From a virus, in the IMG/VR virus record IMGVR_UViG_3300027509_000013, positions 1-64,000 of that record: 64,000 nt of DNA. One strand, given 5' to 3'. A model generated the notes under the pieces. The model saw only the letters and a list, made by a program, of their open reading frames with translations. It was not told the origin of the DNA and searched no databases. This document shows positions 44,739-53,114 of this stretch, in pieces. A program made the position numbers and the translations under genes. Numbering within the stretch: the stretch's first letter is position 1; each line of letters opens with the position of its first letter.

Positions 44739-45886
44739 GTTTTACAAATTTGATATGTATTACCTGATTGTACTGACCCTATATATTTTACTTCGTGAGA
44801 AAAGCTATTATGTGTATGGATTCGCCCTTCAGTTATTGTCTCCCAATCTCCAAATTTTGTTCCTACATCAACTTTGCAGTCTAATACAATATGAGTTTTT
44901 CTTGTTATAATATCAAATACCCTTACTTTACCAAGAGTATGCTCCACTTGTTCTCCTACTTTAATTTCAGACGGGTCTTGATGAACTTTTAGGTCGCATG
45001 ATACTGGGGCTATTTGACCTCTTTGTTGAGAATCTACATATTGAGTGCTAATGACTTCAGGTGTATAGTCATCGTCTGGCACTTTAAAATGTCTAACTGT
45101 TTGATTGGATAGGCCGCCATACATTCCAGATGGTGCATCTGGATATTTACCATCTTCGAGATCCTTTCTAGTTATTCGCTCTTTTACTTCTGCTGTTCTA
45201 ACATCTAATCCTGGTTTGCTCTTATATCCTGCTTTTAACCATTCTTCATCATTTACTTTGAAAGCCGGATCTACTTTACCTCTTTCTGTCCATTGTTCAG
45301 GAGTTGTTTTCGCCAAGTACTCATCTCTTGCTCTTAGACTGTCCTCGATTACTTCTTTCTCAACTTTATCAAAATCAATCTTTTGCCTTTGAGGGTTTCG
45401 GATACCTCTACCTATTGATTGAAAGTGAAGATTGTAAGGAAACATTTTTATTAATGCTTCTGGTGATAAACCTGCATGCTCTCTAATATCTTTTTCAGTC
45501 CATGGACCATTGCCGGGTCTTATCTTTTGTAATCTCTGAATAACTTCAACATATACTGCTCCTAAATTATCAGTCAAAAAATTTTTCAATAGATCGTAAA
45601 TGTCTTGACATGTATATCGTTTAACATTTTCAAATGGTTGTGTAGGTCCAAATACGCCACCAATTTTTGAATGAAACTTAATTTTGCCTGCAGTAGGATC
45701 ATCCATCTCTCCGATTAAATTAATTACTCCTTTTTGGGCAGTGTAATTTTTACCTTCATAAGTAACCTCAAATCCACTATCTCTCATGCAAATAGAGATA
45801 GTCTCTCCAGAGTTAGTTTCTAAGGTTAATCCACTATATACTTCTTTCAGTACGATGTGTCCTTTTTCTGTTGTTTCGATTTTCAT
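44735..45886 (-). CDS. Unknown protein (383 aa)
   Basis: The longest unknown of this operon. N-terminal beta-rich part (~1-85), a helical middle (QDIYDLLKNFLTDNLGAVYVEVIQRLQ), then a K/E-rich stretch and a beta-rich C-terminal part. No motif recognised. Tightly packed with neighbours (4-nt overlap downstream, 1-nt gap upstream). Confidence 0.6.
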   Translation of the reverse strand: MKIETTEKGHIVLKEVYSGLTLETNSGETISICMRDSGFEVTYEGKNYTAQKGVINLIGEMDDPTAGKIKFHSKIGGVFGPTQPFENVKRYTCQDIYDLLKNFLTDNLGAVYVEVIQRLQKIRPGNGPWTEKDIREHAGLSPEALIKMFPYNLHFQSIGRGIRNPQRQKIDFDKVEKEVIEDSLRARDEYLAKTTPEQWTERGKVDPAFKVNDEEWLKAGYKSKPGLDVRTAEVKERITRKDLEDGKYPDAPSGMYGGLSNQTVRHFKVPDDDYTPEVISTQYVDSQQRGQIAPVSCDLKVHQDPSEIKVGEQVEHTLGKVRVFDIITRKTHIVLDCKVDVGTKFGDWETITEGRIHTHNSFSHEVKYIGSVQSGNTYQICKT

Positions 45887-45887
45887 T

Positions 45888-46391
45888 CTAATATGTTCTT
45901 CTTATTAAATCTAATTTTTTTCGATGCTCTATTTCTCTTTTTTTATTTAAATCGTATTTTTTTTGAAATTGCGATAAAATTGATTTTTTAATTAAAAACT
46001 CTTCTCCATCGATGCAATTTGTTCCATATAATTTTTTTCTTGTTATGTATTTACATAACACATGGTCTTTGTCATATTCACCTACTACATAAACAACACC
46101 TTCTGAACTTATTCCACAATTATTAGAACCGCTTTCTGTTAATTCGCTGTGGACCCATATCCATTCTGGAATATTATAATAGCCTCCTATTTTTACATCT
46201 GAGGTGATTAATTTATCGTCAACTAAGCTATCTATTTTTACATTAGAGTGTTTTAATTCTGATGATTTTTTATGTAATTTTTTTTCAGTAAACTCTGTGT
46301 CATTTTTTTTGTTTTGACAGTAAATTCCTATTCTTGAAATAGAAATTAATAAAATTCCTAAAATCATTAATTTTACAGGTAAATTTTTCAT
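45888..46391 (-). CDS. Membrane-anchored or secreted protein (167 aa)
   Basis: N-terminal hydrophobic segment (VKLMILGILLISISRIGIYC); the Cys at its end is in a poor lipobox context. The rest is K/E/S-rich with three further Cys. Function unknown. Confidence 0.55.
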   Translation of the reverse strand: MKNLPVKLMILGILLISISRIGIYCQNKKNDTEFTEKKLHKKSSELKHSNVKIDSLVDDKLITSDVKIGGYYNIPEWIWVHSELTESGSNNCGISSEGVVYVVGEYDKDHVLCKYITRKKLYGTNCIDGEEFLIKKSILSQFQKKYDLNKKREIEHRKKLDLIRRTY

Positions 46392-46402
46392 TTTGATTAT
46401 TT

Positions 46403-46663
46403 TTATTTTGGAAATACGTTTTCAATTTCAATATTAAAATGCTCACAGATATCATTCATTTCGAAGACTGTATGTCCTCCGTGAGTCAATGTTACTTCGA
46501 GTCCACCATCATCAAAGAATCCATAACCTAGCATATTTTCACACCATTCGCCTAATGTACCTGGTGATATCCAAATAAAGACATCTTGGCCGTTATCAGT
46601 CTCTCTCCAATGCCACTCAATGTTATTCTCTTGGATGAATTTGTATAGTTGTAATTCTGTCAT
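46403..46663 (-). CDS. Unknown small acidic protein (86 aa)
   Basis: Compact, W-rich (NIEWHWRETDNGQDVFIWIS). Resembles small proteins found singly in many phages. Its ATG overlaps the TAA of the open stretch at 46663-46740. Confidence 0.55.
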   Translation of the reverse strand: MTELQLYKFIQENNIEWHWRETDNGQDVFIWISPGTLGEWCENMLGYGFFDDGGLEVTLTHGGHTVFEMNDICEHFNIEIENVFPK

Positions 46664-46740
46664 TATTCTTCTTCTGTTGATACTAATCTAAGTGGATTAA
46701 AATCCCTTCCTGATGGTGCTAGTGCATATCTATGTGCTTT
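46663..46740 (-). other. In-frame coding-like extension after the TAA of the 46741 gene
   Basis: Directly after the stop at 46741-46743 the same frame continues for 25 codons (ALAPSGRDFNPLRL near its middle) to a TAA that overlaps the next ATG. It has no start codon. It may be a remnant of a longer C terminus, or a readthrough tail. Confidence 0.3.
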
Positions 46741-47322
46741 TTAGACGCTCTGATGAAATGGATAGTAGCCTTCGGCTTCATCACTGTCTGGCGCGGATAA
46801 AGTCTCTTCAGGCACCTCATATGCACCTCCAGTCATGTATTTAAGGATATTTAAGTTCTTATCTCCATTAATATAAGCTATATCAACAAAATCAGAACTA
46901 TGACCAGTACCCTCATATGTTACTTCTTCTTCTTTAATTTCAAAAGTTAATCCTAATTTTAGAATAAGATCAATAGCATGCTGCCCTTTCGCTAAGTAAA
47001 AGTTACTATCCTCTTTACTGTATAATACAAGAGTATTGGTGAAATTAAGGTAACTAATTGATTGAAATGTTAATTCAACTGATGTGTGATGGATGCTCAG
47101 ATAAACTCCTATTTTTATCCAAATGTCATTATGAGGGAATCTGTTCCTTAAAGGTTTTGCGTAACCTCTAAAATATACAATATTGTTCTTCAGCATTTTC
47201 CTACCTAACTCTAATCCAAAGAACTCAGAACTAGCTGTTACTCTTTCTCCGTTCTCAACTCTCTTTAATCCAGATGGAGTTAAATGACTTTCGTTTAATA
47301 CTAATACTTTGATTTCTGACAT
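46741..47322 (-). CDS. Unknown protein (193 aa)
   Basis: I choose ATG 47322 (MSEIKVLVLNESH) because it follows the leader ACCAAACCATTTAAAATTACAATC and a terminator; the longer frame upstream runs through that terminator. Mixed fold, no family recognised. The frame stays open after its stop (see 46663-46740). Confidence 0.6.
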   Translation of the reverse strand: MSEIKVLVLNESHLTPSGLKRVENGERVTASSEFFGLELGRKMLKNNIVYFRGYAKPLRNRFPHNDIWIKIGVYLSIHHTSVELTFQSISYLNFTNTLVLYSKEDSNFYLAKGQHAIDLILKLGLTFEIKEEEVTYEGTGHSSDFVDIAYINGDKNLNILKYMTGGAYEVPEETLSAPDSDEAEGYYPFHQSV

Positions 47323-47381
47323 TGATTGTAATTTTAAATGGTTTGGTAAAAAGGGCAACGCAAGATCCCTCTGCGCTGCCC
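47323..47381 (-). terminator. Terminator hairpin joined to a gene leader
   Basis: On the minus strand a GGGCAGCGCA ... TGCGTTGCCC stem (plus positions 47353-47381) is followed by TTTTT, then ACCAAACCATTTAAAATT and the ATG at 47322. It ends the ClpX-like gene and is fused to the start of the next. Confidence 0.75.
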
Positions 47382-47400
47382 AAAGCATTAAATCGAAGTA

Positions 47401-48180
47401 CTAAACTTCTTCAACAAAGTATCTATGTACCAGTTGGTCTATCTCTCTTGCTCCAATAGAGCTTTCTTCGTAAACTTCTGCTAACTTCTCTTTTACCCAC
47501 TTTCTAACTGTCTTAGATTCAATACTGTAAAGTTCACAATACTGATCAAGTGTAGGTGAAACATCTACAATTTGATTTAATTCATCGAGTTTAAGCTTCT
47601 TCAATGTAAAGACAATAGGAACTCTACCAATAAATTCTGTTTTGACTCCAAGGCCTGCAAGTCTAGTTCTTGTAATTCCCTCTTCTCCATTAAATGCTCC
47701 TGCAAATACGAATAAACACTTGCTAATATTGATTTTAGCAAACTTACCGTAGTCGGCCATGATTGAAACTTCAGAACCTTCTAAAGCATTCAAAAACTCA
47801 TTCTGAACACCGGTAGTAGTTTCATGTGCTAATTCAGAATTTGAATTTCCTGCAATCAATAGTTTGTCGAACTCATCAACAAATATTACTGTAAGCTTAT
47901 TCTGAAAATTCTTGAGCTCTCCAAAAGCTTTAGAGAGTGAATTACCAGAAGTACCTTCTTTGGTTAATCCTGCACCATCTATTGATACAAAATTAATTCC
48001 CATTCGATTTGCTAACTCCTTAATGATAGAGGTCTTACCAGACCCACTTGGACCAATTGTAAATGAATGTGGCTTGATCTTACCATTAGACTCAGAGAAT
48101 ATCTCTAAGATTTTAGTGAACCCTTGGACAAATTTCTCCTGACCAATGATTTTCATTTTTTGAACTTCTACTTTCGACAT
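47401..48180 (-). CDS. ClpX-like AAA+ ATPase lacking the ClpP-docking loop
   Basis: Walker A GPSGSGKT, Walker B VIFVDEFDK, the segment NISKCLFVFAGAFNG, TEFIGRVPIVFTL and the sensor-2 GAR align with ClpX in order. Missing parts: the N-terminal zinc domain; the aromatic pore loop (GYVG becomes GTSG); and the whole insertion with the IGF loop that docks on ClpP, since only ~8 residues join GAFNG to the TEFIGR segment. At 259 aa it is a stripped core. It may act alone, or poison or redirect host ClpX (inference). Transcribed from promoter 48230-48237. Confidence 0.75.
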   Translation of the reverse strand: MSKVEVQKMKIIGQEKFVQGFTKILEIFSESNGKIKPHSFTIGPSGSGKTSIIKELANRMGINFVSIDGAGLTKEGTSGNSLSKAFGELKNFQNKLTVIFVDEFDKLLIAGNSNSELAHETTTGVQNEFLNALEGSEVSIMADYGKFAKINISKCLFVFAGAFNGEEGITRTRLAGLGVKTEFIGRVPIVFTLKKLKLDELNQIVDVSPTLDQYCELYSIESKTVRKWVKEKLAEVYEESSIGAREIDQLVHRYFVEEV

Positions 48181-48229
48181 AATACTTTGATTTTGATTTT
48201 GATTTAAAATGACATAATACTTTCGACTA

Positions 48230-48237
48230 CAAATATA
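48230..48237 (-). promoter_or_regulatory. Bacteroidetes-type promoter for the ClpX-like gene
   Basis: TATATTTG on the minus strand, preceded by the AATAAATAAAAAATTTATT tract shared with other promoters here. The ATG at 48180 is ~50 nt downstream, after AAATCAAAATCAAAATC. Confidence 0.65.
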
Positions 48238-48252
48238 AAATAAATTTTTTAT

Positions 48253-48978
48253 TTATTCTCTATTTTTTCTGTATGACATTGCATCTCCTACATTTGCTGC
48301 AAACTTATATCGATCCTTAGTTCGCCAGAACATACCATCCCAATCATTGAACTCTCTAGACAGTTCTACGTGTTCACTCTGGAGCTTGGCTAAGTCTATT
48401 CTAAGGTTAGCTTTCGTCTTTAATGCTTCTTGATATAACTCACTGGATTTAAATGTTTTACGTGCTTTGGAATCGGATATACTGGCACTCAATTTATACT
48501 CTCCTTCTTTATCGTAATACTCATCAAATAGTCTTTTATACTCAGTGCCTTCAGCTTTTAAAACCTCGATATCAGCTGCTTCAATCTTACCATACATAGC
48601 TTTTATTTCAGCGTCTTTCTGCTGCATATCAAACATAAATTTATTTTTGTTTCTTTCTAAAATAGGTAGATCTATCTCTAAACTTCGATAAGCTACGGTG
48701 CTAATATCTTCTCTTAGGGAGCATGCTTCATCATTGGTAATCATCCGTTTTGTTTCTTCATATTCGGATATCTTGTTACCTAACTTCTGAATGTGATAGT
48801 TTTCTTCTTTAGCTTCGGATATCTCCATACAGCTCCTGATCGTCTCCATCAGTAGTATCCTGGTCTTTTCATTTGGAAAGACTATTTGATCTATAGCTAC
48901 TGGAGCAGTTATAGAGTTAGTTTCGATATGATTCAAAGCTTGTGAAAGCTTGGCTAATAGTCCTTCTGACATTTCCAT
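48253..48978 (-). CDS. Coiled-coil protein of unknown function (241 aa)
   Basis: Start taken at ATG 48978, which overlaps the upstream TAA (TAATG), not at the earlier in-frame ATG 49005. Heptad-rich, charged helices over most of its length. No known domain. Confidence 0.6.
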   Translation of the reverse strand: MEMSEGLLAKLSQALNHIETNSITAPVAIDQIVFPNEKTRILLMETIRSCMEISEAKEENYHIQKLGNKISEYEETKRMITNDEACSLREDISTVAYRSLEIDLPILERNKNKFMFDMQQKDAEIKAMYGKIEAADIEVLKAEGTEYKRLFDEYYDKEGEYKLSASISDSKARKTFKSSELYQEALKTKANLRIDLAKLQSEHVELSREFNDWDGMFWRTKDRYKFAANVGDAMSYRKNRE

Positions 48979-49415
48979 TAGTGTTGATTTTGAGTATGAG
49001 TACAATTCTGGCAGACTAGCCAGTTTACTTTGCCTGCGACAAATTTATCACAGACTTCTTTTCTTTCACAGTAGTTATTATTTCCGCAATGCTTCTTACA
49101 TCGTCCATTTCTGCCCTGAGATTCCATGTAGCAAGTGTAAGGGATGTGTTCATTAGGCACTAGGTCTTCAATTACTCTCATTTTATGTAGAAAATGCCTG
49201 ATAACGTGTCTCTCAGAGCCATTTACGTACCATTCTTTGCCATAAGTGTGACAGGCCATTATTCTGCCGTTACCTTCTCTTTTCATGTCAAATAGTACAA
49301 TCTCAGTAGGTATAGGATCATATCCCTCTTCGTCTTCATCAGGTCCGGGAACAAATCGATAGATTGGCTCACCGTGTCTTTTGATTATTTCGTCTAGGTT
49401 ATCCCTGGCTGTCAT
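48978..49415 (-). CDS. Protein with Cys-rich C-terminal region (145 aa)
   Basis: The C-terminal 50 residues have CYMESQGRNGRCKKHCG, YCERKEVCDKF and LVCQNCTH: nine Cys in zinc-finger-like spacing. N-terminal part unremarkable. Overlaps both neighbours. Nucleic-acid or protein binding is inferred. Confidence 0.55.
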   Translation of the reverse strand: MTARDNLDEIIKRHGEPIYRFVPGPDEDEEGYDPIPTEIVLFDMKREGNGRIMACHTYGKEWYVNGSERHVIRHFLHKMRVIEDLVPNEHIPYTCYMESQGRNGRCKKHCGNNNYCERKEVCDKFVAGKVNWLVCQNCTHTQNQH

Positions 49416-49884
49416 CTTCTTCTTCGTATTGATTACTCCAATTTTTTTTGTATTTTTCTATTAATTCAATGTCCTCTTTTGTTACGAAATTCTCACCTCT
49501 TTCTAGTTTAGGTATTTGCAATAAAAACTCCATTAATATCTTGCCTTCAACCATTACTTTAATTATACCTGAAGACAATGGATATCCCTTATAGATAATT
49601 GGATTAATTAAAGAATCATTGTCAAGTTCTAGATTGTGTTTAAGCTTAAATGGAAATTCAGCAAAAAAGAAATCCAAACTATCCGCAGGAAAAGACATCG
49701 TTTTAAATACGAATGCAAATTCTTTTTCCCTCATAAATCTTTGGATATTCCTTATTCCAATTGATCCACAAATAAGTGAAGTCTCTACTTTTCGTCTTGA
49801 CTGTTTCACAAGATTTAATATCTCACTGAAAACAGTATTCATATCATCAGGATTGTACCTTCTAATTATTGTTTGGGTTTGCAT
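49399..49884 (-). CDS. Unknown protein (161 aa)
   Basis: Mixed fold with aromatic segment LDFFFAEFPFKLK. Overlaps the upstream small zinc-finger gene by 19 nt. No family recognised. Confidence 0.55.
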   Translation of the reverse strand: MQTQTIIRRYNPDDMNTVFSEILNLVKQSRRKVETSLICGSIGIRNIQRFMREKEFAFVFKTMSFPADSLDFFFAEFPFKLKHNLELDNDSLINPIIYKGYPLSSGIIKVMVEGKILMEFLLQIPKLERGENFVTKEDIELIEKYKKNWSNQYEEEDDSQG

Positions 49885-50039
49885 AATTCTATTTTTATAA
49901 AGTCAATAAGACTGTTAGATATTTTGTTTACACTACATTCCTGGTGTTCATGTATGTCCGTGTAAGGATTCCAGATATTCATTTGTTTTCTACAGATCCT
50001 ACACTTAGGTGGTTCTGTGTATTTGAATCGAATATTCAT
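49866..50039 (-). CDS. Small zinc-finger-like protein (57 aa)
   Basis: ATG 50037-50039, TAA 49866-49868. KCRICRK followed by H-x-H-x2-EC gives a C-x2-C...H-x4-C site. It overlaps the neighbours on both sides by short stretches, the normal packing of this operon. Confidence 0.6.
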   Translation of the reverse strand: MNIRFKYTEPPKCRICRKQMNIWNPYTDIHEHQECSVNKISNSLIDFIKIELCKPKQ

Positions 50040-50233
50040 GTTATATCTTTTTTGGATACAACAACAATTCTAGCTTCAGTGGTGTCTATATCAGCTGAAT
50101 TACATAAATTGCATTCTAAGCTAATATCTTTACTTTCTACTGTTAATCCCTTGGTAGTCGAAAGATATCTAGATATTGCATCTCTTATTTCGCTCTCATT
50201 GAGCCTGTATTCATTTGTTTGAATATGTTTCAT
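50036..50233 (-). CDS. Unknown small protein (65 aa)
   Basis: Contains one C-x2-C (ECNLCN). Overlaps neighbours by 4 nt each. Function unknown. Confidence 0.5.
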   Translation of the reverse strand: MKHIQTNEYRLNESEIRDAISRYLSTTKGLTVESKDISLECNLCNSADIDTTEARIVVVSKKDIT

Positions 50234-50604
50234 AGGCCTTCTCTTTTAATTATCAATCCTCTACTGTCTGAAACTCTTAAATACTTAGAAGCATCTAATC
50301 CTTTTCTTCTGTAGAGTTTAATTGTGTTGACTAGATGTCCGTTAGTCATCTCATTAATTAGCATATACTCTCCATTTCTTCTATTGTGGAGATACTGTTC
50401 GTTCCTTTGTCTTTGGTATTTAAGAATAATCTTCAGAAAGTAATTACCTCCTTCTAGTATCCATACAGATCCTATAACTCTTATGATTATAGGCTTTACG
50501 GTCTCGGGCGAGACAACAAGGTGGATGCCTGCTGCGATAGCAAAAAAGCAGTAGATGACTAGCTTTAAGTATGACTTGTTGAATTTTGATATTAGTTTTT
50601 TCAT
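50230..50604 (-). CDS. Membrane protein with two helices (124 aa)
   Basis: Hydrophobic segments ~13-32 and ~38-60, then a basic cytoplasmic C-terminal half (NRRNGEY, YRRKGLDASKYLRV). 4-nt overlaps with neighbours. Confidence 0.55.
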   Translation of the reverse strand: MKKLISKFNKSYLKLVIYCFFAIAAGIHLVVSPETVKPIIIRVIGSVWILEGGNYFLKIILKYQRQRNEQYLHNRRNGEYMLINEMTNGHLVNTIKLYRRKGLDASKYLRVSDSRGLIIKREGL

Positions 50605-50837
50605 TGCTCTAATGTATATGTATTTGTGATTGTAATAGGAATCAATACAGCATCCTTTAATTGTTCGAATTGGAAACTAGGTGCCATGTCTGTAGCTTTC
50701 TTACAAAACTCAGGATCAGAAACTTTAGCATTTTTCAGTGGACCAAAATCATAGTGTTTAGACCGACCATCATCATACTGTAATCCCCAGTACTTACCAT
50801 CTTTCATGGCTACTACACCTTTCTTAATTGTATTCAT
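50601..50837 (-). CDS. Unknown small protein (78 aa)
   Basis: Compact protein beginning NTIKKGVVAMKDGKYWGLQYDDG. It is the first gene downstream of the candidate RNA 50858-51015. Confidence 0.5.
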   Translation of the reverse strand: MNTIKKGVVAMKDGKYWGLQYDDGRSKHYDFGPLKNAKVSDPEFCKKATDMAPSFQFEQLKDAVLIPITITNTYTLEQ

Positions 50838-50857
50838 GGTTTATTAGTTGTTTAGTT

Positions 50858-51015
50858 AAAAAAAATAGAGAGCCAACAGTGTGGATGTAATTTGTGGGTT
50901 TCCAGAGCCATACAGGAGCTTATTCAAAGGCAGTTGTGCCTGCGGTAGTCCAGTCCTGACGTGTACACCTCACCTGCGTCGAATTCAGCTTCCTGCTCGC
51001 TTCCTCAAGGCTCTC
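50858..51015 (-). ncRNA. Candidate structured RNA after the vWA/PP2C/kinase operon
   Basis: No ORF. The ends pair: GAGAGCC (minus strand 51015-51009) with GGCTCTC (50874-50868), and a run of eight T follows on the minus strand. Inside are AGGCA-loop-TGCCT (50928-50941) and a GTGTACAC palindrome. It is clearly more GC-rich than its surroundings, a known sign of structured RNA in AT-rich genomes. It begins 3 nt after the stop of the P-loop/membrane gene, so it could be a processed 3' UTR. No known family recognised. Confidence 0.55.
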
Positions 51016-51018
51016 ATA

Positions 51019-51591
51019 TTATCTTAATCCTATTCTGTTTTCGACCACATCAATTAATAGTATTATCTGATGATTAACAAATAGAACTGCTGCCAATACA
51101 TATAAAAAAGGATCAGCTATAAAGCTATTATCAACTGCTCCTAATCTACAAATAAAACATACAAAAGCAAATATTAAAGATATTGCAAAGTATTCATCAA
51201 ACTTTTTTGCTACGTGTCTTATATTCAAAAGAGCTGTACGAATGAAAGGTAATTTCTCAGGAGCAACTGGGCTACTCTTAATTTCTTTAGACTCATCATA
51301 GAAAGAGCTGTCTGCTACGCCTCTTATCTGTACATTATAACATCTAGATATTCCATCTACAAGTTCATCAAATAGAAATTGGTTGTTATTTTCTATCCCA
51401 TATATCTTAGCTGATGTATCCTTGAAGAAATCTCTATAAGTGTATGGTTTGGGTATTTTCAATCCTATTTCTAGAGCCTGCATCTTAATTCTATCTGGGT
51501 CGCGGCATACAATTGGGATTTGCCCTTTCCATGAGAGAATTATTAATGATCTTGTCTTTCCTGATCTTGGTTTACCTATGAATGCTTTCAT
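51019..51591 (-). CDS. P-loop protein with C-terminal membrane segments
   Basis: The N terminus begins with a Walker A (GKPRSGKT); QFLFDE at ~70 could be Walker B. The C-terminal ~60 residues hold two hydrophobic segments (FAISLIFAFVCFICRLG, PFLYVLAAVLFVNHQIILL). The start overlaps the kinase stop by one base, so it belongs to the vWA/PP2C/kinase operon. It may be the membrane effector of that module (inference). Confidence 0.6.
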   Translation of the reverse strand: MKAFIGKPRSGKTRSLIILSWKGQIPIVCRDPDRIKMQALEIGLKIPKPYTYRDFFKDTSAKIYGIENNNQFLFDELVDGISRCYNVQIRGVADSSFYDESKEIKSSPVAPEKLPFIRTALLNIRHVAKKFDEYFAISLIFAFVCFICRLGAVDNSFIADPFLYVLAAVLFVNHQIILLIDVVENRIGLR

Positions 51592-53114
51592 TATTTTGTA
51601 TTTATTAAATAGATGCTATCGTGATTAACTAAAAGGATTCCTCCTGTGCTAAAATGCAAACTACTATGTGAGTTACATTTAGGGCACTCTATCTCTGAAA
51701 CTACTTGCATATCTTTGATTCTGTAAACTATTATTTTACCGTCTGCAGGCTCAAATACAAAATCTTTGTTCATACATGATGATTTAAATTCATCAATTTC
51801 TAACTTTTTCTTTCCACCTCCTTTAAGTTCGAAGTAGGCATATTTTATTTCGGTTCCTTCTTTGTATTTGAATACAGCCATTGATCCAAACGTCTTTGCG
51901 TCAAGTATTCTAAATCCATATTCAAAAGATGCTAGATTATCATTTACATTAGAAAACACAAAAGAAGTCTTAGATGTATTAAAAATCATACCTGATCCAA
52001 ATGTCAATGCTTTCCTAAAGATATCCCTAGATCTCCTATATAGTATTCTATTGCCGGATTTATTTAAGGTGTAAATGTTCATTTTGTCACCTATAACTTC
52101 TATAAGGTTCGATCCAGTTTTGTGTTGAAATATAGCTAAAGGCATTTCTTTATTTGTGAATATTTTCTTATCAGAAAAATATCTCCCCTTACCAATTTCT
52201 TCAACCCAACGAACTCCTTTTATTTCAAAAACATTGCCATTAACTTGAAATCTATTCCCGTTAAAATGAAAGTCTATAATGTCACCTGTATAAACTAATT
52301 TTTCATGTATTTTATCAGATGATAGATCAATCTTAACAACTGGGGCCATTACAACCTTAGATAATGAAGGAAAAACTCTTAATCCTTCTTCCATTATTTT
52401 AAAGTAAATATCTTTTTGGTGACCGGTAAATTCTCTGTATGATTTGTGTATTTTAAGACCTGCATTTTTTCTCATTACAGAGAATTTATCAATCATTCTG
52501 TTTTTCAGTTTATCAGCACCTTTATAATTAGGATGCTGACCCTTATATGGGTGAGTATGAGTCATTGCTTCAAACATAATAATTGACAATGCAAACCAAT
52601 CTGATTCTTTCGATACTTTAGCGTTGTAATACCAATCAGTGATTTCGGGCTGCAAAACTTGGTTATGTCTGCCTCCTGGTGTTTGATATGAGGCTGTATC
52701 AATGAATCTTATCTCTTTTCCGTTAGTAAGTATGTTCTCAGGATTTAAGTCGCCTATAACGAATCCTATGTTGTGAGCTTCTTGAACTAACGAACTTACT
52801 TTCTCGAGCAGTATTACTTTCTGTTTATCTGATATTTTCTTTTTAGTGCAGAAAGATTGGTATTTAAGTCCAGAAATAGGATAGTAGCTTTGATCTACAT
52901 AATCCATTGTATGACCAATTATAACTCCTGATTTGTCAATCGTATCAAGTGGCTTAATGAATTCAGAAGGTAGTTTCCTAAAATCATTGATAGTTGTTTT
53001 TAGATGAGCACATCTTTTAGGGTCGTGATATATCTTAGCTACTAAGCTAGGATTGTTTGCTACTTCATAGATTGTTCCTTCCCCACCTCCGTTGATTTCT
53101 TTGCCTAATTGCAT
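51591..53114 (-). CDS. Ser/Thr protein kinase with C-terminal beta-rich and Cys-pair region
   Basis: Kinase motifs: glycine loop GGGEGT at 9-14, K27 in LVAKIY, catalytic loop IGDLNPENIL (HRD replaced by IGD, with Asp and Asn kept), FIDTASY as the DFG equivalent, and a helix-F-like SDWFALSIIMFEAM. The C-terminal ~250 residues are beta-rich, possibly a propeller, with a CPKCNSH pair close to the end. With the vWA and PP2C genes upstream it makes the TerY-P triad (vWA, PP2C, kinase) known from stress and conflict systems. Overlaps PP2C by 10 nt. Confidence 0.8.
   Translation of the reverse strand: MQLGKEINGGGEGTIYEVANNPSLVAKIYHDPKRCAHLKTTINDFRKLPSEFIKPLDTIDKSGVIIGHTMDYVDQSYYPISGLKYQSFCTKKKISDKQKVILLEKVSSLVQEAHNIGFVIGDLNPENILTNGKEIRFIDTASYQTPGGRHNQVLQPEITDWYYNAKVSKESDWFALSIIMFEAMTHTHPYKGQHPNYKGADKLKNRMIDKFSVMRKNAGLKIHKSYREFTGHQKDIYFKIMEEGLRVFPSLSKVVMAPVVKIDLSSDKIHEKLVYTGDIIDFHFNGNRFQVNGNVFEIKGVRWVEEIGKGRYFSDKKIFTNKEMPLAIFQHKTGSNLIEVIGDKMNIYTLNKSGNRILYRRSRDIFRKALTFGSGMIFNTSKTSFVFSNVNDNLASFEYGFRILDAKTFGSMAVFKYKEGTEIKYAYFELKGGGKKKLEIDEFKSSCMNKDFVFEPADGKIIVYRIKDMQVVSEIECPKCNSHSSLHFSTGGILLVNHDSIYLINTK

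Noticed and set aside
46741-47388. Longer start at 47388 for the 193-aa gene
   Set aside because: The added 22 codons run through a terminator and the leader motif; ATG 47322 follows the leader directly.
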